From: Eledone cirrhosa
Taxonomy: Eukaryota; Mollusca; Cephalopoda; Octopoda; Eledonidae
Length of the DNA: 64,000 nucleotides
Reading direction: 5' to 3'
Assembly (NCBI GenBank): GCA_964016885.1
Contig: OZ024743.1
Span: 174,639,706-174,703,705 of the forward strand
In this document: piece by piece, positions 27,349 through 41,929 of the stretch
How positions within the stretch are numbered: the stretch's first letter is position 1
Layout: each line of letters opens with the position of its first letter
The notes under the pieces: generated by a model
The model's database searches: none
What the model saw: only the letters and a program-made list of their open reading frames with translations
What the model was told of the DNA's origin: nothing
Position numbers and translations under genes: made by a program

Positions 27349-28439
27349 GTTTTGATATACTTTACCTGTTATATATGATGTAGGTAGTCTTTGATATACC
27401 GTACCTGTTACATAGGATGTATGTAGTCTTTGATATACTGTACCTGTTATATAGGATGTAGGTAGTCTTTGATATACTGTACCTGTTACATAGGATGTAG
27501 GTAGTCTTTGATATACTGTACCTGTTATATATGATGTAGGTAGTCTTTGATATACTGTACCTGTTATATAGTATGTAGGTAGTCTTTGATATACTGTACC
27601 TGTTATATAGGATGTAGGTAGTCTTTGATATACTGTACCTGTTATATAGGATGTAGGTAGTCTTTGATATACTGTACCTGTTATATAGGATGTAGGTAGT
27701 CTTTGATATACTGTACCTTTTATATAGGATGTAGGTAGTCTTTGATATACTGTATCTGTTATATAGGATGTAGGTAGTCTTTGATATACTGTACCTGTTA
27801 TATAGGATGTAGGTAGTCTTTGATATACTGTACCTTTTATATAGGATGTAGGTAGTCTTTGATATACTGTACCTGTTATATAGGATGTAGGTAGTCTTTG
27901 ATATACTGTACCTGTTATATGAGATATAGGAAGTCTTTGATATACTGTACCTGTTATATAGGATGTCGGTAGTCTTTGATATACTGTACCTGTTATATGA
28001 GATGTAGGAAGTCTTTGATATACTGTACCTGTTATATAGGATGTAGGTAGTCTTTGATATACTGTACCTGTTAAATAGGATGTAGGTAGTCTTTGATATA
28101 CTGTACCTGTTATATAGGATGTAGGTAGTCTTTGATATACTGTACCTGTTATATGGGATGTCGGTAGTCTTTGATATACTGTACCTGTTATATAGGATGT
28201 AGGTAGTCTTTGATATACTGTACCTGTTATATATGATGTAGGTAGTCTTTGATATACTGTACCAGTTATATAGGATGTATGTAGTCTTTGATATACTGTA
28301 CCTGTTATATAGGATGTAGGTAGTCTTTGATATACTGTACCTGTTATATAGGATGTAGGTAGTCTTTGATATACTGTACATGTTATATAGGATGTCGGTA
28401 GTCTTTGATATACTGTACCTGTTATATAGGATGTAGGTA
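27349..28439. repeat. Block E unit 1 (1,091 bp)
   Basis: 28 monomers with one 38-bp member. The order is TATATATGATG, TTACATAGGATGTATG, TAGTATG, TACCTTTTATATAGG, TATCTG, GAGATATAGG, TGTCGG, GAGATG, TTAAATAGG, TATGGGATG, TACCAG, TACATG. The same unit is found at 52961-54051. Confidence 0.85.
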
Positions 28440-30267
28440 GTTTTGATATACTTTACCTGTTATATATGATGTAGGTAGTCTTTGATATACCGTACCTGTT
28501 ACATAGGATGTATGTAGTCTTTGATATACTGTACCTGTTATATAGGATGTAGGTAGTCTTTGATATACTGTACCTGTTACATAGGATGTAGGTAGTCTTT
28601 GATATACTGTACCTGTTATATAGGATGTCGGTAGTCTTTGATATACTGTACCTGTTATATAGGATGTAGGTAGTCTTTGATATACTATACCTGTTATATA
28701 GGATATAGTCTTTGATATACTGTACCTGTTATGTAGGATGTAGGTAGTCTTTGATATACTGTACCTGTTATATGAGATGTAGGAAGTCTTTGATATACTG
28801 TACTTGTTATATAGGATGTAGGTAGTCCTTGATATACTGTACCTGTTATATAGGATGTAGGTAGTCTTTGATATACTGTACCTGTTATATAGGATGTAGG
28901 TTGTCTTTGATATACTGTACCTGTTATATAGGTTGTAGGTAGTCTTTGATATACTGTACCTGCTATATAGGATGTAGGTAGTCTTTGATATACTGTACCT
29001 GTTATATAGGATGTAGGTAGTCTTTGATATACTGTACCTGTTATATAGGATGTAGGTAGTCTTTGATATACTGTACCTGTTATATAGGATGTAGGTAGTG
29101 TTTGATATACTGTACCTGTTATATAGGATGTAGGTAGTCTTTGATATACTGTACCTGTTATATATGATGTAGGTAGTCTTTGATATACTGTACCTGTTAT
29201 ATGAGATGTAGGAAGTCTTTGATATACTGTACCTGTTATATGAGATGTAGGAAGTCTTTGATATGCTTTACCTGTTATATAGGATGTAGGTAGTCTTTGA
29301 TATACTGTACCTGTTATATAGGATGTAGGTAGTCTTTGATATACTGTACCTGTTATATAGGATGTAGGTAGTCTTTGATATACTGTACCTATTATATGAG
29401 ATGTAGGAAGTCTTTGATATACTGTACCTGTTATATAGGATGTAGGTAGTCTTTGATATAATGTACCTGTTATACAGGATGTAGGTAGTCTTTGATATAC
29501 TGTACCTGTTAAATAGGATGTAGGTAGTCTTTGATATACTGTATCTGTTATATAGGATGTAGGTAGTCTTTGATATACTGTACCTGTTATATAGGATGTA
29601 GGTAGTCTTTGATATACTGTACCTTTTATATAGGATGTAGGTAGTCTTTGATATACTGTACCTGTTATATAGGATGTAGGTAGTCTTTGATATACTGTAC
29701 CTGTTATATGAGATATAGGAAGTCTTTGATATACTGTACCTGTTATATAGGATGTCGGTAGTCTTTGATATACTGTACCTGTTATATGAGATGTAGGAAG
29801 TCTTTGATATACTGTACCTGTTATATAGGATGTAGGTAGTCTTTGATATACTGTACCTGTTAAATAGGATGTAGGTAGTCTTTGATATACTGTACCTGTT
29901 ATATAGGATGTAGGTAGTCTTTGATATACTGTACCTGTTATATAGGATGTAGGTAGTCTTTGATATACTGTACCTGTTATATGGGATGTCGGTAGTCTTT
30001 GATATACTGTACCTGTTATATAGGATGTAGGTAGTCTTTGATATACTGTACCTGTTATATATGATGTAGGTAGTCTTTGATATACTGTACCAGTTATATA
30101 GGATGTATGTAGTCTTTGATATACTGTACTTGTTATATAGGATGTAGGTAGTCTTTGATATACTGTACCTGTTATATAGGATGTAGGTAGTCTTTGATAT
30201 ACTGTACATGTTATATAGGATGTCGGTAGTCTTTGATATACTGTACCTGTTATATAGGATGTAGGTA
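28440..30267. repeat. Block E unit 2 (1,828 bp)
   Basis: 47 monomers with one 38-bp and one 35-bp member (GGATATAGTC at about 28704, followed by TTATGTAGG). The same order appears at 31940-33767 (offset 3,500) and 54052-55879 (offset 25,612). Confidence 0.86.
28680..28745. repeat. 35-bp monomer lineage, ATAGTC subtype (first of 9)
   Basis: This has the same 4-bp loss and linked TACTATACC, with G12A added (GGATATAGTC) and a TTATGTAGG monomer next. Other copies lie at about 30531, 32203, 34030, 38357, 54315, 56144, 58592 and 62914. It is probably a derivative of the GTAGTC subtype that spread with block E units. Confidence 0.87.
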
Positions 30268-31939
30268 GTTTTGATATACTTTACCTGTTATATATGATGT
30301 AGGTAGTCTTTGATATACCGTACCTGTTACATAGGATGTATGTAGTCTTTGATATACTGTACCTGTTATATAGGATGTAGGTAGTCTTTGATATACTGTA
30401 CCTGTTACATAGGATGTAGGTAGTCTTTGATATACTGTACCTGTTATATAGGATGTCGGTAGTCTTTGATATACTGTACCTGTTATATAGGATGTAGGTA
30501 GTCTTTGATATACTATACCTGTTATATAGGATATAGTCTTTGATATACTGTACCTGTTATGTAGGATGTAGGTAGTCTTTGATATACTGTACCTGTTATA
30601 TGAGATGTAGGAAGTCTTTGATATACTGTACTTGTTATATAGGATGTAGGTAGTCCTTGATATACTGTACCTGTTATATAGGATGTAGGTAGTCTTTGAT
30701 ATACTGTACCTGTTATATAGGATGTAGGTTGTCTTTGATATACTGTACCTGTTATATAGGTTGTAGGTAGTCTTTGATATACTGTACCTGCTATATAGGA
30801 TGTAGGTAGTCTTTGATATACTGTACCTGTTATATAGGATGTAGGTAGTCTTTGATATACTGTACCTGTTATATAGGATGTAGGTAGTCTTTGATATACT
30901 GTACCTGTTATATAGGATGTAGGTAGTGTTTGATATACTGTACCTGTTATATAGGATGTAGGTAGTCTTTGATATACTGTACCTGTTATATATGATGTAG
31001 GTAGTCTTTGATATACTGTACCTGTTATATGAGATGTAGGAAGTCTTTGATATACTGTACCTGTTATATGAGATGTAGGAAGTCTTTGATATGCTTTACC
31101 TGTTATATAGGATGTAGGTAGTCTTTGATATACTGTACCTGTTATATAGGATGTAGGTAGTCTTTGATATACTGTACCTGTTATATAGGATGTAGGTAGT
31201 CTTTGATATACTGTACCTATTATATGAGATGTAGGAAGTCTTTGATATACTGTACCTGTTATATAGGATGTAGGTAGTCTTTGATATAATGTACCTGTTA
31301 TACAGGATGTAGGTAGTCTTTGATATACTGTACCTGTTAAATAGGATGTAGGTAGTCTTTGATATACTGTACCTGTTATATAGGATGTAGGTAGTCTTTG
31401 ATATACTGTACCTGTTATATGAGATATAGGAAGTCTTTGATATACTGTACCTGTTATATAGGATGTCGGTAGTCTTTGATATACTGTACCTGTTATATGA
31501 GATGTAGGAAGTCTTTGATATACTGTACCTGTTATATAGGATGTAGGTAGTCTTTGATATACTGTACCTGTTAAATAGGATGTAGGTAGTCTTTGATATA
31601 CTGTACCTGTTATATAGGATGTAGGTAGTCTTTGATATACTGTACCTGTTATATGGGATGTCGGTAGTCTTTGATATACTGTACCTGTTATATAGGATGT
31701 AGGTAGTCTTTGATATACTGTACCTGTTATATATGATGTAGGTAGTCTTTGATATACTGTACCAGTTATATAGGATGTATGTAGTCTTTGATATACTGTA
31801 CCTGTTATATAGGATGTAGGTAGTCTTTGATATACTGTACCTGTTATATAGGATGTAGGTAGTCTTTGATATACTGTACATGTTATATAGGATGTCGGTA
31901 GTCTTTGATATACTGTACCTGTTATATAGGATGTAGGTA
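30268..31939. repeat. Block E unit 3 (1,672 bp)
   Basis: 43 monomers with one 38-bp and one 35-bp member. It equals unit 2 minus four monomers: the TATCTG / TACCTTTTATATAGG stretch present at about 29541-29640 is missing after 31360, and one near-consensus monomer is lost later. This unit has no counterpart in the second copy of the block. Confidence 0.84.
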
Positions 31940-33767
31940 GTTTTGATATACTTTACCTGTTATATATGATGTAGGTAGTCTTTGATATACCGTACCTGTT
32001 ACATAGGATGTATGTAGTCTTTGATATACTGTACCTGTTATATAGGATGTAGGTAGTCTTTGATATACTGTACCTGTTACATAGGATGTAGGTAGTCTTT
32101 GATATACTGTACCTGTTATATAGGATGTCGGTAGTCTTTGATATACTGTACCTGTTATATAGGATGTAGGTAGTCTTTGATATACTATACCTGTTATATA
32201 GGATATAGTCTTTGATATACTGTACCTGTTATGTAGGATGTAGGTAGTCTTTGATATACTGTACCTGTTATATGAGATGTAGGAAGTCTTTGATATACTG
32301 TACTTGTTATATAGGATGTAGGTAGTCCTTGATATACTGTACCTGTTATATAGGATGTAGGTAGTCTTTGATATACTGTACCTGTTATATAGGATGTAGG
32401 TTGTCTTTGATATACTGTACCTGTTATATAGGTTGTAGGTAGTCTTTGATATACTGTACCTGCTATATAGGATGTAGGTAGTCTTTGATATACTGTACCT
32501 GTTATATAGGATGTAGGTAGTCTTTGATATACTGTACCTGTTATATAGGATGTAGGTAGTCTTTGATATACTGTACCTGTTATATAGGATGTAGGTAGTG
32601 TTTGATATACTGTACCTGTTATATAGGATGTAGGTAGTCTTTGATATACTGTACCTGTTATATATGATGTAGGTAGTCTTTGATATACTGTACCTGTTAT
32701 ATGAGATGTAGGAAGTCTTTGATATACTGTACCTGTTATATGAGATGTAGGAAGTCTTTGATATGCTTTACCTGTTATATAGGATGTAGGTAGTCTTTGA
32801 TATACTGTACCTGTTATATAGGATGTAGGTAGTCTTTGATATACTGTACCTGTTATATAGGATGTAGGTAGTCTTTGATATACTGTACCTATTATATGAG
32901 ATGTAGGAAGTCTTTGATATACTGTACCTGTTATATAGGATGTAGGTAGTCTTTGATATAATGTACCTGTTATACAGGATGTAGGTAGTCTTTGATATAC
33001 TGTACCTGTTAAATAGGATGTAGGTAGTCTTTGATATACTGTATCTGTTATATAGGATGTAGGTAGTCTTTGATATACTGTACCTGTTATATAGGATGTA
33101 GGTAGTCTTTGATATACTGTACCTTTTATATAGGATGTAGGTAGTCTTTGATATACTGTACCTGTTATATAGGATGTAGGTAGTCTTTGATATACTGTAC
33201 CTGTTATATGAGATATAGGAAGTCTTTGATATACTGTACCTGTTATATAGGATGTCGGTAGTCTTTGATATACTGTACCTGTTATATGAGATGTAGGAAG
33301 TCTTTGATATACTGTACCTGTTATATAGGATGTAGGTAGTCTTTGATATACTGTACCTGTTAAATAGGATGTAGGTAGTCTTTGATATACTGTACCTGTT
33401 ATATAGGATGTAGGTAGTCTTTGATATACTGTACCTGTTATATAGGATGTAGGTAGTCTTTGATATACTGTACCTGTTATATGGGATGTCGGTAGTCTTT
33501 GATATACTGTACCTGTTATATAGGATGTAGGTAGTCTTTGATATACTGTACCTGTTATATATGATGTAGGTAGTCTTTGATATACTGTACCAGTTATATA
33601 GGATGTATGTAGTCTTTGATATACTGTACTTGTTATATAGGATGTAGGTAGTCTTTGATATACTGTACCTGTTATATAGGATGTAGGTAGTCTTTGATAT
33701 ACTGTACATGTTATATAGGATGTCGGTAGTCTTTGATATACTGTACCTGTTATATAGGATGTAGGTA
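31940..33767. repeat. Block E unit 4 (1,828 bp)
   Basis: Same monomer succession as 28440-30267 at an offset of 3,500 bp. The translated variant pattern of the last 942 bp of each unit shows no difference, suggesting recent copying or homogenisation. Confidence 0.85.
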
Positions 33768-36700
33768 GTTTTGATATACTTTACCTGTTATATATGATGT
33801 AGGTAGTCTTTGATATACCGTACCTGTTACATAGGATGTATGTAGTCTTTGATATACTGTACCTGTTATATAGGATGTAGGTAGTCTTTGATATACTGTA
33901 CCTGTTACATAGGATGTAGGTAGTCTTTGATATACTGTACCTGTTATATAGGATGTCGGTAGTCTTTGATATACTGTACCTGTTATATAGGATGTAGGTA
34001 GTCTTTGATATACTATACCTGTTATATAGGATATAGTCTTTGATATACTGTACCTGTTATGTAGGATGTAGGTAGTCTTTGATATACTGTACCTGTTATA
34101 TGAGATGTAGGAAGTCTTTGATATACTGTACTTGTTATATAGGATGTAGGTAGTCCTTGATATACTGTACCTGTTATATAGGATGTAGGTAGTCTTTGAT
34201 ATACTGTACCTGTTATATAGGATGTAGGTTGTCTTTGATATACTGTACCTGTTATATAGGTTGTAGGTAGTCTTTGATATACTGTACCTGCTATATAGGA
34301 TGTAGGTAGTCTTTGATATACTGTACCTGTTATATAGGATGTAGGTAGTCTTTGATATACTGTACCTGTTATATAGGATGTAGGTAGTCTTTGATATACT
34401 GTACCTGTTATATAGGATGTAGGTAGTGTTTGATATACTGTACCTGTTATATAGGATGTAGGTAGTCTTTGATATACTGTACCTGTTATATATGATGTAG
34501 GTAGTCTTTGATATACTGTACCTGTTATATGAGATGTAGGAAGTCTTTGATATACTGTACCTGTTATATGAGATGTAGGAAGTCTTTGATATGCTTTACC
34601 TGTTATATAGGATGTAGGTAGTCTTTGATATACTGTACCTGTTATATAGGATGTAGGTAGTCTTTGATATACTGTACCTGTTATATAGGATGTAGGTAGT
34701 CTTTGATATACTGTACCTATTATATGAGATGTAGGAAGTCTTTGATATACTGTACCTGTTATATAGGATGTAGGTAGTCTTTGATATAATGTACCTGTTA
34801 TACAGGATGTAGGTAGTCTTTGATATACTGTACCTGTTAAATAGGATGTAGGTAGTCTTTGATATACTGTACCTGTTATATAGGATGTAGGTAGTCTTTG
34901 ATATATTGTACCTGTTATATAGGATGTAGGTAGTCTTTGATATACTGTACCTGTTATATAGGATGTAGGTAGTCTTTGATATACTGTACCTGTTATATAT
35001 GATGTAGGTAGTCTTTGATATACTGTACCTGTTATATAGGATGTATGTAGTCTTTGATATACTGTACCTGTTATATAGGATGTAGGTAGTCTTTGATATA
35101 CTGTACCTGTTATATAGGATGTAGGTAGTCTTTGATATACCGTACCTGTTATATAGGATGTAGGTAGTCTTTGATATACTGTACCTGTTATATAGGATGT
35201 AGGTAGTCTTTGATATACTGTACCTGTTATATAGGTTGTAGGTAGTGTTTGATATACTGTACCTGTTACATAGGATGTATGTAGTCTTTGATATACTGTA
35301 CCTGTTATATAGGATGTAGGTAGTCTTTGATATACTGTACCTGTTATATAGGATGTAGGTAGTCTTTGATATACTGTACCTGTTATATAGGATGTAGGTA
35401 GTGTTTGATATACTGTACCTGTTATATAGGATGTAGGTAGTCTTTGATATACTGTACATGTTATATAGGATGTAGGTAGTCTTTGATATACTGTACCTGT
35501 TATATAGGATGTAGGTAGTCTTTGATATACTGTACCTGTTATATAGGATGTAGGTAGTCTTTGATATACTGTACCTATTATATGAGATGTAGGAAGTCTT
35601 TGATATACTCTACCTGTTATATAGGATGTAGGTAGTCTTTGATATACTGTACCTGTTATACAGGATGTAGGTAGTCTTTGATATACTGTACCTGTTAAAT
35701 AGGATGTAGGTAGTCTTTGATATACTGTACCTGTTATATAGGATGTAGGTAGTCTTTGATATACTGTACCTGTTATATAGGATGTAGGTAGTCTTTGATA
35801 TACTGTACCTGTTATATAGGATGTAGGTAGTCTTTGATATACTGTACCTGTTATATATGATGTAGGTAGTCTTTGATATACTGTACCTGTTATATAGGAT
35901 GTATGTAGTCTTTGATATACTGTACCTGTTATATAGGATGTAGGTAGTCTTTGATATACTGTACCTGTTATATAAGATGTAGGTAGTCTTTGATATACTG
36001 TACCTGTTATATAGGATGTAGGTAGTCTTTGATATACTGTACCTGTTATATAGGATGTAGGTAGTCTTTGATATACTGTACCTGTTATATAGGTTGTAGG
36101 TAGTGTTTGATATACTGTACCTGTTACATAGGATGCATGTAGTCTTTGATATACTGTACCTGTTATATAGGATGTAGGTAGTCTTTGATATACTGTACCT
36201 GTTATATAGGATGTAGGTAGTCTTTGATATACTGTACCTGTTATATAGGATGTAGGTAGTGTTTGATATACTGTACCTGTTACATAGGATGTATGTAGTC
36301 TTTGATATACTGTACCTGTTACATAGGATGTAGGTAGTCTTTGATATACTGTACCTGTTATATAGGATGTAGGTAGTCTTTGATATACTGTACCTGTTAT
36401 ATAGGATGTAGGTAGTCTTTGATATACTGTACCTGTTATATAGGATGTAGGTAGTCTTTGATATACTGTACCTGTTATATAGGATGTAGGTAGTCTTAGG
36501 ATATACTGTACCTGTTATATAGGATGTAGGTAGTCTTTGATATACTGTACCTGTTACATAGGATGTATGTAGTCTTTGATATACTGTACCTGTTACATAG
36601 GATGTAGGTAGTCTTTGATATACTGTACCTGTTATATAGGATGTAGGTAGTCTTTGATATACTGTACCTGTTATATAGGATGTAGGTAGTCTTTGATATA

Positions 36701-38092
36701 CTGTACCTGTTATATAGGATGTAGGTAGTCTTTGATATACTGTACCTGTTATATAGGATGTAGGTAGTCTTTGATATACTGTACCTGTTACATAGGATGT
36801 AGGTAGTCTTTGATATACTGTACCTGTTATATATGATGTAGGTAGTCTTTGATATACTGTACCTGTTATATAGTATGTAGGTAGTCTTTGATATACTGTA
36901 CCTGTTATATAGGATGTAGGTAGTCTTTGATATACTGTACCTGTTATATAGGATGTAGGTAGTCTTTGATATACTGTACCTGTTATATAGGATGTAGGTA
37001 GTCTTTGATATACTGTACCTGTTATATAGGATGTAGGTAGTGTTTGATATACTGTACCTGTTACATAGGATGTATGTAGTCTTTGATATACTGTACCTGT
37101 TATATAGGATGTAGGTAGTCTTTGATATACTGTACCTGTTATATAGGATGTAGGTAGTCTTTGATATACTGTACCTGTTATATAGGATGTAGGTAGTCTT
37201 TGATATACTGTACCTGTTATATAGGATGTAGGTAGTCTTTGATATACTGTACCTGTTACATAGGATGTAGGTAGTCTTTGATATACTGTACCTTTTATAT
37301 AGGATGTAGGTAGTCTTTGATATACTGTATCTGTTATATAGGATGTAGGTAGTCTTTGATATACTGTACCTGTTATATAGGATGTAGGTAGTCTTTGATA
37401 TACTGTACCTGTTATATAGGATGTAGGTAGTCTTTGATATACTGTACCTGTTATATAGGATGTAGGTAGTCTTTGATATACTGTACCTGTTATATGAGAT
37501 ATAGGAAGTCTTTGATATACTGTACCTGTTATATAGGATGTCGGTAGTCTTTGATATACTGTACCTGTTATATGAGATGTAGGAAGTCTTTGATATACTG
37601 TACCTGTTATATAGGATGTAGGTAGTCTTTGATATACTGTACCTGTTAAATAGGATGTAGGTAGTCTTTGATATACTGTACCTGTTATATAGGATGTAGG
37701 TAGTCTTTGATATACTGTACCTGTTATATAGGATGTAGGTAGTCTTTGATATACTGTACCTGTTATATAGGATGTAGGTAGTCTTTGATATACTGTACCT
37801 GTTATATGGGATGTCGGTAGTCTTTGATATACTGTACCTGTTATATAGGATGTAGGTAGTCTTTGATATACTGTACCTGTTATATATGATGTAGGTAGTC
37901 TTTGATATACTGTACCAGTTATATAGGATGTATGTAGTCTTTGATATACTGTACCTGTTATATAGGATGTAGGTAGTCTTTGATATACTGTACCTGTTAT
38001 ATAGGATGTAGGTAGTCTTTGATATACTGTACATGTTATATAGGATGTCGGTAGTCTTTGATATACTGTACCTGTTATATAGGATGTAGGTA
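33768..38092. repeat. Block E unit 5 (4,325 bp) with block-C-like insert
   Basis: It begins as unit 2, including the 35-bp monomer at about 34030. After TTAAATAGG at about 34840 it switches to block-C monomers. Landmarks match block C at an offset of 11,598 bp: CTATTATATGAG 23121/34719, TATAGGTTG 23638/35236, the 40-bp monomer 24896/36494, TTACATAGG 25191/36789. It then returns to block-E monomers. The whole unit recurs at 58332-62656. Confidence 0.84.
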
Positions 38093-39129
38093 GTTTTGAT
38101 ATACTTTACCTGTTATATATGATGTAGGTAGTCTTTGATATACCGTACCTGTTACATAGGATGTATGTAGTCTTTGATATACTGTACCTGTTATATAGGA
38201 TGTAGGTAGTCTTTGATATACTGTACCTGTTACATAGGATGTAGGTAGTCTTTGATATACTGTACCTGTTATATAGGATGTCGGTAGTCTTTGATATACT
38301 GTACCTGTTATATAGGATGTAGGTAGTCTTTGATATACTATACCTGTTATATAGGATATAGTCTTTGATATACTGTACCTGTTATGTAGGATGTAGGTAG
38401 TCTTTGATATACTGTACCTGTTATATGAGATGTAGGAAGTCTTTGATATACTGTACTTGTTATATAGGATGTAGGTAGTCCTTGATATACTGTACCTGTT
38501 ATATAGGATGTCGGTAGTCTTTGATATACTGTACCTGTTATATAGGATGTAGGTAGTCTTTGATATACTGTACCTGTTATATAGGATGTAGGTAGTCTTT
38601 GATATACTGTACCTGCTATATAGGATGTAGGTAGTCTTTGATATACTGTACCTGTTATATAGGATGTAGGTAGTCTTTGATATACTGTACCTGTTATATA
38701 GGATGTAGGTAGTCTTTGATATACTGTACCTGTTATATAGGATGTAGGTAGTGTTTGATATACTGTACCTGTTATATAGGATGTAGGTAGTCTTTGATAT
38801 ACTGTACCTGTTATATATGATGTAGTTAGTCTTTGATATACTGTACCTGTTATATGAGATGTAGGAAGTCTTTGATATACTGTACCTGTTATATGAGATG
38901 TAGGAAGTCTTTGATATGCTTTACCTGTTATATAGGATGTAGGTAGTCTTTGATATACTGTACCTGTTATATAGGATGTATGTAGTCTTTGATATACTGT
39001 ACCTGTTATATAGGATGTAGGTAGTCTTTGATATACTGTACCTTTTATATATGATGTAGGTAGTCTTTGATATACTGTACCTGTTACATAGGATGTATGT
39101 AGTCTTTGATATACTGTACCTGTTATATA

Positions 39130-39800
39130 GGATGTAGGTAGTCCTTGATATACTGTACCTGTTACATAGGATGTAGGTAGTCTTTGATCTACTGTACCTG
39201 TTATATAGGATGTAGGTAGTCTTTGATATACTGTACCTGTTATATAGGATGTAGGTAGTGTTTGATATACTGTACCTGTTATATGAGATATAGGAAGTCT
39301 TTGATATACTGTACTTGTTATATAGGATGTCGGTAGTCTTTGATATACTGTACCTGTTATATGAGATGTAGGAAGTCTTTGATATACTGTACCTGTTATA
39401 TAGGATGTAGGTAGTCTTTGATATACTGTACCTGTTATATAGGATGTAGGTAGTCCTTGATATACTGTACCTGTTACATAGGATGTAGGTAGTCTTTGAT
39501 CTACTGTACCTGTTATATAGGATGTAGGTAGTCTTTGATATACTGTACCTGTTATATAGGATGTAGGTAGTCTTTGATATACTGTACCTGTTATATGAGA
39601 TATAGGAAGTCTTTGATATACTGTACCTGTTATATAGGATGTCGGTAGTCTTTGATATACTGTACCTGTTATATGAGATGTAGGAAGTCTTTGATATACT
39701 GTACCTGTTATATAGGATGTAGGTAGTCTTTGATATACTGTACCTGTTATATAGGATGTCGGTAGTCTTTGATATACTGTACCTGTTATATAGGATGTAG
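39130..39800. repeat. 312-bp HOR run 1
   Basis: GATCT monomers at 39186 and 39498. The eight-monomer order is GAGATATAGG, TGTCGG, GAGATGTAGGAAG, consensus, TAGTCCTTG, TTACATAGG with GATCTACTG, then two near-consensus monomers, the last with GTGTTTG or GTCTTTG. Edges are approximate. Confidence 0.85.
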
Positions 39801-41929
39801 GTAGTCTTTGATATACTGTACCTGTTATATAGGATGTAGGTAGTCTTTGATATACTGTACCTGTTATATAGGATGTAGGTAGTCTTTGATATACTGTACT
39901 TGTTATATAGGATGTAGGTAGTCTTTGATATACTATACCTGTTATATAGGATGTAGTCTTTGATATACTGTACCTGTTATATAGGATGTAGGTAGTCTTT
40001 GATATACTGTACCTGTTATATGAGATGTAGGAAGTCTTTGATATACTGTACTTGTTATATAGGATGTAGGTAGTGTTTGATATACTGTACCTGTTATATA
40101 GGATGTAGGTAGTCTTTGATATACTGTACCTGTTATATAGGATGTAGGTAGTCTTTGATATACTGTACCTGTTATATAGGATGTAGGTAGTCTTTGATAT
40201 ACTGAACCTGTTATATAGGATGTAGGTAGTCTTTGATATACTGTACCTGTTATATAGGATGTAGGTAGTCTTTGATATACTGTACCTGTTATATAGGATG
40301 TAGGTAGTGTTTGATATACTGTACCTGTTATATAGGATGTAGGTAGTCTTTGATATACTGTACCTGTTATATAGGATGTAGGTAGTGTTTGATATACTGT
40401 ACCTGTTATATAGGATGTAGGTAGTCTTTGATATACTGTACCTGTTATATGAGATGTAGGAAGTCTTTGATATACTGTACCTGTTATATGAGATGTAGGA
40501 AGTCTTTGATATGCTGTACCTGTTATATAGGATGTAGGTAGTGTTTGATATACTGTACCTGTTATATATGATGTAGGTAGTCTTTGATATACTGTACCTG
40601 TTACATAGGATGTATGTTGTCTTTGATATACTGTACCTGTTACATAGGATGTAGGTAGTCTTTGATATACTGTACCTGTTATATAGGATGTAGGTAGTCT
40701 TTGATATACTGTACCTTTTATATATGATGTAGGTAGTCTTTGATATACTGTACCTGTTATATGAGATATAGGAAGTCTTTGATATACTGTACCTGTTATA
40801 TAGGATGTAGGTAGTCTTTGATATACTGTACCTGTTATATAGGATGTCGGTAGTCTTTGATATACTGTACCTGTTATATAGGATGTAGGTAGTCTTTGAT
40901 ATACTGTACCTGTTATATAGGATGTAGGTAGTCTTTGATATACTGTACCTGTTATATAGGATGTAGGTAGTCTTTGATATACTGTACTTGTTATATAGGA
41001 TGTAGGTAGTCTTTGATATACTATACCTGTTATATAGGATGTAGTCTTTGATATACTGTACCTGTTATATAGGATGTAGGTAGTCTTTGATATACTGTAC
41101 CTGTTATATGAGATGTAGGAAGTCTTTGATATACTGTACTTGTTATATAGGTTGTAGGTAGTGTTTGATATACTGTACCTGTTATATAGGATGTAGGTAG
41201 TCTTTGATATACTGTACCTGTTATATAGGATGTAGGTAGTCTTTGATATACTGTACCTGTTATATAGGATGTAGGTAGTCTTTGATATACTGTACCTGTT
41301 ATATAGGATGTAGGTAGTCTTTGATATACTGTACCTGTTATATAGGATGTAGGTAGTCTTTGATATACTGTACCTGTTATATAGGATGTAGGTAGTCTTT
41401 GATATACTGTACCTGTTATATAGGATGTAGGTAGTCTTTGATATACTGTACCTGTTATATAGGATGTAGGTAGTGTTTGATATACTGTACCTGTTATATA
41501 GGATGTAGGTAGTCTTTGATATACTGTACCTGTTATATAGGATGTAGGTAGTGTTTGATATACTGTACCTGTTATATAGGATGTAGGTAGTCTTTGATAT
41601 ACTGTACCTGTTATATGAGATGTAGGAAGTCTTTGATATACTGTACCTGTTATATGAGATGTAGGAAGTCTTTGATATGCTGTACCTGTTATATAGGATG
41701 TAGGTAGTGTTTGATATACTGTACCTGTTATATATGATGTAGGTAGTCTTTGATATACTGTACCTGTTACATAGGATGTATGTTGTCTTTGATATACTGT
41801 ACCTGTTACATAGGATGTAGGTAGTCTTTGATATACTGTACCTGTTATATAGGATGTAGGTAGTCTTTGATATACTGTACCTTTTATATATGATGTAGGT
41901 AGTCTTTGATATACTGTACCTGTTACATA

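Larger units (their letters stand above)
27349..38092. repeat. Block E: variable-length higher-order units
   Basis: 38-bp monomers of one subtype (GTAGTTTTGATATACTTTACC then TATATATGATG) recur at about 27349, 28440, 30268, 31940, 33768 and 38093. They divide the block into units of 1,091, 1,828, 1,672, 1,828 and 4,325 bp. Each length equals a whole number of monomers minus the expected indel (1 or 5 bp; 4,325 also carries the +1). The 1,828 and 1,672 units differ by four monomers. The 4,325-bp unit holds a long block-C-like tract from about 34870 to 36500. Confidence 0.87.
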
